Notes under the pieces: model-generated
The model's input: only the letters and a program-made list of their open reading frames with translations
Told to the model about the DNA's origin: nothing
Database searches by the model: none
Position numbers and translations under genes: made by a program
From: an uncultured Lachnobacterium sp.
GTDB taxonomy: Bacteria; Bacillota; Clostridia; Lachnospirales; Lachnospiraceae
Assembly: GCA_900548765.1 (NCBI GenBank)
Contig: URLU01000049.1
Coordinates: forward strand, 1-12,818
Length of the DNA: 12,818 nucleotides
Direction: 5' to 3'
Shown: piece by piece, positions 6,931-12,818 of the stretch
Layout: every line of letters starts with the position of its first letter
How positions within the stretch are numbered: the first letter of the stretch is position 1

Positions 6931-8718
6931 ATGCAGATTGAGAATAAGAAGCTTTTGAAGACGGATGTCCTCATAATAGGAGGCGGAACTGCTGGCTGTT
7001 ATGCGGCTCTTACAATCCGTGAGAAATCAGCCTACTCCATCATAATAGCTGAGAAAGCCAATATCAAGAGAAGTGGCTGCCTCGCTGCAGGCGTAAATGC
7101 TATAAACGCCTATATAGTAAAGGGAAGAAAGCCACAGGACTATGTGGATTATGCAAAAAAGGATGCTGACGGCATAGTTAGGGAAGACTTACTCCTCACC
7201 ATGTCAGAGGGCTTAAACAGGGTCACAGAGAAAATGGAAAAACTGGGACTGGTTATCCTAAAAGATGAAAACGGCGAGTATGTGGCAAGAGGTAATCGTA
7301 ATATCAAGATAAACGGAGAAAATATCAAACCGATTCTTGCATCTGCGGTTGAAGCCCTGCCGGATGTGACTGTTTTAAACAGGATAAATATCACAGACTA
7401 TATAGTCGAGGATAAGGCTATAAAAGGAGCATATGGATTTTCTATTTCAGAGGGAACTGCATATGAGATAAGAGCCCAAAAAGTCATCTGTGCAACAGGA
7501 GGAGCCGCAGGACTCTACAGACCAAACAATCCGGGATTCTCAAGGCATAAGATGTGGTATCCGCCATTTAACACAGGTGCTGGATATGCCATGGGCATAA
7601 GGTGTGGAGCTGAAATGACCACCTTCGAGATGAGATTTATTGCCTTAAGATGCAAGGACACCATAGCACCAACAGGCACCATAGCTCAGGGAGTTGGAGC
7701 CAGGCAGATTAATTCCTTTGGTGAGGTCTATGAGGATAAATATGGACTGACCACATCCCAGAGAGTGTATGGAACAGTGATGGAAAACCTTGAAGGACGT
7801 GGACCATGTTATCTGAGAACAGAGGGAATATCTGAGGCACAGGATGAGTCTTTGAGAAAAGCCTATCTGAATATGGCACCAAGCCAGACCTTAAAATGGG
7901 TTGAGGCTGGTAAAAATCCAAGCCGGCAGAACGTGGAAATCGAGGGCACAGAGCCATATATAGTAGGCGGTCACACAGCCAGTGGTTACTGGGTAGATAC
8001 CAACAGGCAGACTACAATTCATGGACTTTATGCCGCAGGGGATGTGGCAGGAGGATGTCCGCAGAAGTATGTGACAGGAGCCATGGTTGAGGGAGAAATC
8101 GCAGCCATAGATATAGTGAAGCATCTGGATGAGGAATGTGGAATGAAGCCATCTGCAAGGTGTGATGCTGCCACACATGAGAAGGATAAGGGTGAGACAG
8201 AAATCGCAAATAGTCAAATTCTGAAAGCCGAAACAGAAGCAACAAAAATGCAGACAGACTCAGCCTTCGAGCAGAAAATCGCCGAGTACAACCACTTCCT
8301 TGAGCCAAAGAAAGCCCAGTTCAGTACAGAGGCAATCGAGGAAGCCATGCAGAAGGTCATGGATAACTACGCAGGAGGCATCTCCACCCATTATCAGTTC
8401 AATGGCAGACAGCTTGCTCTGGCAGATGAAAAAATCAGGCAGCTTATTGAGCTTACGGATGAGCTAAATGCCACAGATATGCACGAGCTGATGTTTATAT
8501 ACGAGCTTAAGGAGAGGCTTCTGGTCTGCCTGTCGGTGATTGCCCACCTTAAAGCCAGAAAAGAGACCAGATGGCACAGTTTTGCGGAGAATCTTGACTA
8601 TCCGGAAAAGAGTGATGAATGGCTTAAGTATGTGAATTCAAAGCTGGTTGATGGACAGCTTCAGATAATATACAGAGATTTGGTAGGAAAGGAGACACAT
8701 TATGAGCATAATGATTGA
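6931..8718 (+). CDS. aprA: Adenylylsulfate (APS) reductase, flavoprotein subunit AprA
   Basis: AprA carries FAD and reduces APS to sulfite plus AMP with electrons from AprB. The 595-residue product begins with an FAD-binding Rossmann motif IIGGGTAGCYAA (15-26). It contains the strongly AprA-like stretches KMWYPPFNTGAGYAMG, MRFIALRCKDTIAPTG and GTEPYIVGGHTASGYW, then GLYAAGDVAGG. By eye, Trp209, Arg240 and His348 match the Trp, Arg and His that line the APS site in dissimilatory AprA. These features separate it from fumarate reductase and aspartate oxidase in the same superfamily. Residues about 401-445 form a charged, low-complexity linker before the helical C-terminal domain, and the protein is somewhat shorter than the usual dissimilatory AprA. 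GGAG lies 6 bases before the ATG. It overlaps aprB by 17 bases. Context with cysDN and cysK indicates an assimilatory role. Confidence 0.9.
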   Translation: MQIENKKLLKTDVLIIGGGTAGCYAALTIREKSAYSIIIAEKANIKRSGCLAAGVNAINAYIVKGRKPQDYVDYAKKDADGIVREDLLLTMSEGLNRVTEKMEKLGLVILKDENGEYVARGNRNIKINGENIKPILASAVEALPDVTVLNRINITDYIVEDKAIKGAYGFSISEGTAYEIRAQKVICATGGAAGLYRPNNPGFSRHKMWYPPFNTGAGYAMGIRCGAEMTTFEMRFIALRCKDTIAPTGTIAQGVGARQINSFGEVYEDKYGLTTSQRVYGTVMENLEGRGPCYLRTEGISEAQDESLRKAYLNMAPSQTLKWVEAGKNPSRQNVEIEGTEPYIVGGHTASGYWVDTNRQTTIHGLYAAGDVAGGCPQKYVTGAMVEGEIAAIDIVKHLDEECGMKPSARCDAATHEKDKGETEIANSQILKAETEATKMQTDSAFEQKIAEYNHFLEPKKAQFSTEAIEEAMQKVMDNYAGGISTHYQFNGRQLALADEKIRQLIELTDELNATDMHELMFIYELKERLLVCLSVIAHLKARKETRWHSFAENLDYPEKSDEWLKYVNSKLVDGQLQIIYRDLVGKETHYEHND

Positions 8719-9016
8719 TAAACAAAAATGTAAGGGCTGTGGAAAGTGTACAGATGTGTGTCCGGGAAGCCTTATATATCAGGATGAGGATAGAAAGGCT
8801 TTTATCAAATATCCTAAGGACTGCTGGGGTTGTGCATCCTGCATCAAGGAGTGCCATTTCGGAGCCATAGGATTTTTCCTCGGAGCGGACATAGGCGGAA
8901 GAGGGAGCGTGATGACAGTTAAATCAGGGCCTGATACCCTGACCTGGAACATAGAAAAGCGTGATGGTCAGACAGAACAGATAATCATTAATAAAAAGGA
9001 AGCAAACAAATATTAG
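8702..9016 (+). CDS. aprB: APS reductase iron-sulfur subunit AprB (ferredoxin-like)
   Basis: This small electron-transfer partner of AprA has 104 residues. It has two [4Fe-4S] motifs: CKGCGKCTDVCP (Cys10, 13, 16, 20) and CWGCASCIKECHFGAI (Cys41, 44, 47, 51). The remaining C-terminal half (GADIGGRGSVMTVKSGPDTLTW) resembles the beta segment of AprB that packs on AprA. It lacks the long C-terminal tail that wraps around AprA in dissimilatory AprB proteins, which are clearly longer. The start overlaps the aprA end by 17 bases, with GGAG (8691-8694) 7 bases before the ATG, suggesting coupled synthesis in fixed ratio. The electron donor to AprB is unknown from this window; no Qmo-type membrane complex is present. 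Confidence 0.9.
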   Translation: MSIMIDKQKCKGCGKCTDVCPGSLIYQDEDRKAFIKYPKDCWGCASCIKECHFGAIGFFLGADIGGRGSVMTVKSGPDTLTWNIEKRDGQTEQIIINKKEANKY

Positions 9017-9034
9017 AAAAGGATGGTAGAGAAA

Positions 9035-9934
9035 ATGAGCGAATTATCACATCTCGACGAACTCGAGGCAGAGGCAATATATATAATCCGTGAAGTGGCG
9101 GCTGAGTGCGAGAAGCCGGTTATGCTTTACTCGATTGGAAAGGACAGCTCCGTAATGCTTCATCTGGCAATGAAGGCATTTTATCCGGAGAAGCCGCCAT
9201 TTCCATTTCTACATGTAAACACAACATGGAAATTCAAGGAAATGATAGAATTTCGTGACAGAGTTGCAAAGGAAAAGGGCATAGAGATGCTTGAGTACAT
9301 CAACGAAGAGGGTGTGAAGCAGGGAATCAACCCATTTGACCATGGTTCAGCCTACACAGACATTATGAAGACTCAGGCACTTAAGCAGGCACTTGACAAG
9401 TATGGATTTACAGCAGCCTTTGGCGGCGGCAGACGAGACGAGGAAAAATCCAGAGCCAAGGAGAGAATTTTCTCATTCAGAAATGAAAATCATGCATGGG
9501 ACCCTAAGAACCAGCGCCCTGAGATGTGGAAGCTCTACAATTCCAAAATCCAGAAAGGACAGGAGGTCAGGGTATTCCCGCTTTCCAACTGGACAGAGAA
9601 GGACATCTGGCAGTACATAAAGAGAGAAAATATAGAGATTCCATCACTTTATTTTGCCAAGGAAAGACCGGTTGTATACAGAGATGGCAATATCATAATG
9701 GTGGATGACGACAGGATGAAGCTTCGTCCGGGGGAGGAAATCCAGTACAAGAGTGTGCGTTTCAGAACACTGGGATGTTATCCTTTAACAGGCGGCTGCG
9801 AGTCAACAGCAGATACACTGGATGAAATCATAGAGGAGACACTAAGCGCTGTATCATCAGAGCGTACAACACGAGTGATTGACAATGAAGCAGCAGGAAG
9901 CATGGAAAGAAGAAAAAGAGAGGGATATTTCTAA
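9035..9934 (+). CDS. cysD: Sulfate adenylyltransferase subunit CysD
   Basis: CysD is the catalytic adenylyltransferase half of ATP sulfurylase; with the GTPase CysN it makes APS from sulfate and ATP. It belongs to the PP-loop ATP pyrophosphatase family, with SIGKDSS at 33-39 and the family stretches LEAEAIYIIREVAAE, GGGRRDEEKSRAKERIFSFR, VFPLSNWTEKDIWQYI, and RTLGCYPLTGG near the end. The 299 residues agree with the known family length of about 300. I chose the ATG at 9035 because an AAGG stretch lies about 12 bases upstream and the product MSELSHLDELEAEA aligns with other CysD N-termini. The ATG at 9023 has AAAAGG directly abutting it. It starts 18 bases after aprB and ends one base before cysN. 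Confidence 0.94.
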   Translation: MSELSHLDELEAEAIYIIREVAAECEKPVMLYSIGKDSSVMLHLAMKAFYPEKPPFPFLHVNTTWKFKEMIEFRDRVAKEKGIEMLEYINEEGVKQGINPFDHGSAYTDIMKTQALKQALDKYGFTAAFGGGRRDEEKSRAKERIFSFRNENHAWDPKNQRPEMWKLYNSKIQKGQEVRVFPLSNWTEKDIWQYIKRENIEIPSLYFAKERPVVYRDGNIIMVDDDRMKLRPGEEIQYKSVRFRTLGCYPLTGGCESTADTLDEIIEETLSAVSSERTTRVIDNEAAGSMERRKREGYF

Positions 9935-9935
9935 A

Positions 9936-11573
9936 ATGAGCGGATTATTAAAATTTATCACATGCGGCAGCGTGGATGATGGAAAATCAACACTGATTGG
10001 ACATATATTATATGATTCTAAGCTTCTCTACGCAGATCAGGAGAAGGCTCTTGAGCTGGACAGCAAGGTGGGAAGCAGAGGCGGAGCTATTGATTATTCA
10101 CTACTTCTGGATGGACTTATGGCAGAGAGAGAGCAGGGAATCACAATTGATGTAGCCTACCGTTATTTTACAACAGACAAGAGAAGCTTTATCGTGGCAG
10201 ATACACCGGGTCACGAGGAGTACACCAGAAACATGGCAGTAGGAGCATCCTTTGCAGACCTTGCAGTTATCCTTATAGATGCAAAGCATGGTGTATTGGT
10301 GCAGACCAGAAGACATGCCAGAATCTGTGCCCTTATGGGAATCAGATACTTTGTATTTGCAGTAAACAAGATGGACTTGGTGGGATATGACGAGAAGCGT
10401 TTTAATGAAATCACCAGACAGATTGAGGAGCTCACCAAGGAGCTTTCACTTGAGAATATCCAGATTATCCCAGTGTCAGCCACAGAGGGAGACAATGTTA
10501 CAAAGAAATCTGAAAACATTCCATGGTATGCAGGACCAGCCCTTCTATCATACCTTGAGGATATAGATATCTCTGATAACAAAGAGACAGGATTTTATAT
10601 GCCGGTACAGAGAGTATGCCGCCCAGACCATACCTTCAGGGGATTTCAGGGACAGATTGAAGCAGGAAGCATCAAGGTTGGTGATACAATCACAACACTT
10701 CCAAGCAATGAGACAGCTCATGTAAAGAGCATACATATCGGTGACCAGGAAGCAGATACAGCCTCAAAGGGACAGCCAGTCACAATCCAGCTCGACAGGG
10801 AGGTGGATGTATCAAGAGGCTGTGTGCTTTCAGATGGAACAGGCGTGCAGGCAGTTTCATCAATCACAGCAACCCTGCTCTGGATGGATGATGACGAGCT
10901 CTTTAAGGGTAAGAACTTTTTCTTTAAGCTGGGCACCAAGACAATACCGGGAATTGTCACAAGCATAGAGTACGCAATTGACGTAAATACAGGAGACAAG
11001 ACCAGGACAGAGACATTACGCAAAAATGAAATCGCAGTATGCAGGATATCCTTTGCAGATAAAATCGTCTGTGATCTGTTCAAAAATCACAGAACTCTCG
11101 GCGAGTTTATACTGATTGACAGAGTGACAGATATGACATCAGCCTGCGGAGTGGTAGAGGAGCTTCATACAGAGGAAAACGGACTCTATGAGGGCAGAAT
11201 CGACAGAAATGTAAGAGCTGCAATTAAGGGGCAGAAAGCCATCACCGCCGTATTTGTAGACGGAGTGGACGGCGTAAACAGAGGCTTTGTAGAGGATGTA
11301 GAAAAAGCCTTAAATATAGATGGCAGACATACATACCTCTATGCACCAAAGGAAGGCGAGGACTTTGAAAATGTAGTCAGGCACCTGAACAGAGCAGGAA
11401 TCGTAGTACTTCTGCTTATCAGCGAAAAACAGCAGAAAGTCCTGTCAGGAGAAAATGTATCATTTACAACAGATTGGAATAAGGATGGAAAGAGCGTGGA
11501 GACCGCAGCGGAGTATATCAAGAAGCAGTCTGTGTATGATGGGGTTATTGTGAATTCGTTTGAGTATATTTAA
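9936..11573 (+). CDS. cysN: Sulfate adenylyltransferase subunit CysN with degenerate APS kinase tail
   Basis: CysN is the regulatory GTPase of ATP sulfurylase, coupling GTP hydrolysis to APS formation by CysD. The elongation-factor-like GTPase domain has P-loop GSVDDGKST (11-19), switch I GITIDVAYR (68-76), DTPGH (89-93) and NKMD (144-147), followed by the two beta-barrel domains (about 225-430). The 545 residues exceed stand-alone CysN (about 475). The extra part, about 434-545, resembles a CysC APS kinase domain (AITAVFVDG...VEDVEKAL, DGRHTYLY, FENVVRHLNRAGIVVLLLIS). However, the position of the kinase P-loop reads VDGVDGVNRGF, with no GKS/GKT, and the domain is shortened. It is therefore probably inactive as a kinase, fitting a pathway that uses APS directly. 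The frame extends upstream to 9879, but ATG 9936 begins the conserved sequence, with AGGG 11 bases before it. Confidence 0.92.
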   Translation: MSGLLKFITCGSVDDGKSTLIGHILYDSKLLYADQEKALELDSKVGSRGGAIDYSLLLDGLMAEREQGITIDVAYRYFTTDKRSFIVADTPGHEEYTRNMAVGASFADLAVILIDAKHGVLVQTRRHARICALMGIRYFVFAVNKMDLVGYDEKRFNEITRQIEELTKELSLENIQIIPVSATEGDNVTKKSENIPWYAGPALLSYLEDIDISDNKETGFYMPVQRVCRPDHTFRGFQGQIEAGSIKVGDTITTLPSNETAHVKSIHIGDQEADTASKGQPVTIQLDREVDVSRGCVLSDGTGVQAVSSITATLLWMDDDELFKGKNFFFKLGTKTIPGIVTSIEYAIDVNTGDKTRTETLRKNEIAVCRISFADKIVCDLFKNHRTLGEFILIDRVTDMTSACGVVEELHTEENGLYEGRIDRNVRAAIKGQKAITAVFVDGVDGVNRGFVEDVEKALNIDGRHTYLYAPKEGEDFENVVRHLNRAGIVVLLLISEKQQKVLSGENVSFTTDWNKDGKSVETAAEYIKKQSVYDGVIVNSFEYI

Positions 11574-11618
11574 GAAATATTCAACTATCCGGAATTTTCG
11601 AATAGTACGGACTGTAAT

Positions 11619-11669
11619 AAAATTCCCGCATTTAGCATGTGATTAAATCATGTCAAATGTGGGAATTTT
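11619..11669 (+). terminator. Terminator of the sulfur operon
   Basis: AAAATTCCCGCATTT (11619-11633) pairs over 15 bp with 11655-11669, with one G-U pair, and an inner TGAT/ATCA stem caps it. The stem ends in TTTT on the plus strand. Because the stem also begins with AAAA, it could work weakly in the other direction. Confidence 0.75.
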
Positions 11670-11723
11670 GCATTATAAAAATTTCCTATAACAGCCCATC
11701 ACTTTTCCCTATAAGCATACATC

Positions 11724-11752
11724 TTGACGCAATCCCCCCTTTTTGGTAATAT
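11724..11752 (+). promoter_or_regulatory. Strong sigma-A promoter for trxB
   Basis: TTGACG (11724-11729), a 17-bp spacer and TAATAT (11747-11752) are close to consensus. A 6-bp inverted repeat ATAGTT (11754-11759) / AACTAT (11772-11777) covers the likely transcription start and could be an operator. Confidence 0.75.
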
Positions 11753-11798
11753 CATAGTTATCAAGTAGGAAAACTATAAATTAAAAGAGGAAGCAGCC

Positions 11799-12749
11799 GT
11801 GTACGATATAATCATAATTGGAAGCGGCCCCGCAGGACTTTCAGCAGCAGTATATGCAAGGCGTGCAAATCTTGATATTGCTGTGGTTGAGAAGGAATAC
11901 GAGGGAAGCGGACAGATTGCGGAAAGTGGAAATGTGAATAATTATTTAGGACTTCCAAATATAAATGGCTACGAGCTTGGTGAAAAGTTTAGAAATCATG
12001 CCTTGTCTCTTGAAGTGCCCTTTATAGAAAAGGAAGCCATAAGGATTAGCAAGATTGAGACAGCAGGCCAGCCGGAATATGAGGTCGAGTTTGATGATGG
12101 CTCAGTAGAAAATGCAAAAGCGATTGTATACACAGCTGGAGCCTATCCAAGAAAGGCAGACATAAAGGGGGAGGCGGAATACCTTGGCAAGGGCCTATCC
12201 TACTGTGCCATATGCGATGGAGCCTTTTACAAGGGCAAGATAGCAGCGGTGCTTGGTGGTGGCGATACAGCCTTGGACGATGCGCTTTATCTTTCGGATA
12301 TCTGTCAGAAGGTATATGTGGTACACAGAAGAGATAAGTTCAGAGGTGCCCAGAGTACAGTCGAGCTCCTAAAGAAATGCGAAAATGTAGAGTTTATCTT
12401 AAATGACAGCGTTGTGGAAATACAGGGAGACAAGAAGCTCTCATCCATTATATTAAAGAGTGGAAAAAGTCTTGCGGCAGATGGTGTCTTTGCAGCTTAT
12501 GGCTCTATTCCACAGACCAAGCTTGTTGAGGGGCTTGTGGAGCTTGACGAGAGAGGCTATGTGAAGGCTTTAGAGGATGGAATCACCCATACGCCGGATG
12601 GCAGCCGGATACAGGCTGGATTTTATGTGGCAGGAGACGCAAGAACCAAGAGACTCAGACAGGTTTCAACAGCAGTGTCGGATGGGGCAAACGCCATATA
12701 CAGTGCCACAGAATATTTGCAGACAAGAGGAAAAGGGAATGAGATTTAA
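11799..12749 (+). CDS. trxB: Thioredoxin reductase (NADPH)
   Basis: This cytoplasmic FAD enzyme reduces thioredoxin with NADPH. The 316 residues match bacterial TrxR. Visible parts are the FAD motif GSGPAG (8-13), redox centre CAIC (Cys136, Cys139) followed by DGAF, NADPH-domain motif GGGDTA (153-158), the NADPH 2'-phosphate motif HRRDKFR (176-182), and C-terminal FAD motif FYVAGDARTKRLRQVSTA. The HRRxxxR motif argues against the ferredoxin-dependent type. CAIC replaces the common CATC, and GGGDTA replaces the common GGGNSA; both are mild variants. The start codon is GTG with AGAGG 8 bases upstream. It has its own promoter and overlaps the following metY-like gene by 11 bases, which ties it to sulfur amino acid synthesis. 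Confidence 0.9.
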   Translation: MYDIIIIGSGPAGLSAAVYARRANLDIAVVEKEYEGSGQIAESGNVNNYLGLPNINGYELGEKFRNHALSLEVPFIEKEAIRISKIETAGQPEYEVEFDDGSVENAKAIVYTAGAYPRKADIKGEAEYLGKGLSYCAICDGAFYKGKIAAVLGGGDTALDDALYLSDICQKVYVVHRRDKFRGAQSTVELLKKCENVEFILNDSVVEIQGDKKLSSIILKSGKSLAADGVFAAYGSIPQTKLVEGLVELDERGYVKALEDGITHTPDGSRIQAGFYVAGDARTKRLRQVSTAVSDGANAIYSATEYLQTRGKGNEI

Positions 12750-12818
12750 CACCGGTTTATTACATGCAGGGGTGCAGAAGGAGACTAACGGCTCCACACT
12801 GCCGCCTGTATATCAGAC
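12739..12818 (+). CDS. O-acetylhomoserine sulfhydrylase-like gene, 5' part
   Basis: An ATG at 12739 overlaps the trxB stop by 11 bases. The 26 codons seen encode an N-terminus with NTGLLHAGVQKETNGSTLPP, then VYQ. The pattern (N.LLH.G...D..G.T..P(I/V)YQ) is typical of the Cys/Met-metabolism PLP family, most like O-acetylhomoserine aminocarboxypropyltransferase (MetY), which makes homocysteine from sulfide. AAGAGG lies 8 bases before the ATG. The gene runs off the window, so MetY versus MetB/MetC relatives cannot be decided; the short N-terminus favours MetY. Confidence 0.7.
   Translation, partial: MRFNTGLLHAGVQKETNGSTLPPVYQ

Overview
The window looks like chromosomal DNA of a low-to-moderate GC anaerobic Firmicute, most likely a member of the Lachnospiraceae (Butyrivibrio/Roseburia/Agathobacter-like). 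The reasons are AT-rich intergenic DNA, heavy use of AGA and ATA codons, GGAG-type ribosome binding sites, and a flavoprotein/ferredoxin-type APS reductase in an assimilatory sulfate locus. The genus is an inference from style and gene content.

Layout. (1) Positions 1-1330 are a degraded or accessory border. They hold an HTH-regulator fragment on the minus strand, one unrecognised 159-aa gene (343-822), a 12-bp inverted repeat, and a pnuC (nicotinamide riboside transporter) gene reduced to its first and last segments but still carrying a promoter-like sequence, a ribosome binding site and a terminator. (2) Positions 1384-11573 are one co-directional sulfur assimilation block: promoter, cysK, sbp, cysT, cysW, cysA, aprA, aprB, cysD, cysN, closed by a strong terminator at 11619-11669. 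(3) A second unit starts at a near-consensus promoter (11724-11752). It contains trxB and the first codons of an O-acetylhomoserine sulfhydrylase-like gene (metY type), cut by the window end.

How it works together. Sbp with CysT/CysW/CysA imports sulfate. CysD/CysN activates it to APS. AprA/AprB reduces APS directly to sulfite and AMP. CysK (and the MetY-like enzyme) fixes sulfide into cysteine or homocysteine. No sulfite reductase is in the window, so that step must be encoded elsewhere. No PAPS branch is needed, and the C-terminus of CysN agrees: it carries what looks like an APS kinase domain that has lost its P-loop.

The most unusual DNA structure is a 236-bp element (4619-4854) sitting inside the operon between cysT and cysW. 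It has 68-bp imperfect inverted-repeat arms (59 of 68 positions match) around a GC-richer 100-nt centre with a perfect 10-bp hairpin, and another long hairpin (4552-4591) lies just upstream. It looks like a MITE or a highly structured RNA element and carries no convincing gene.
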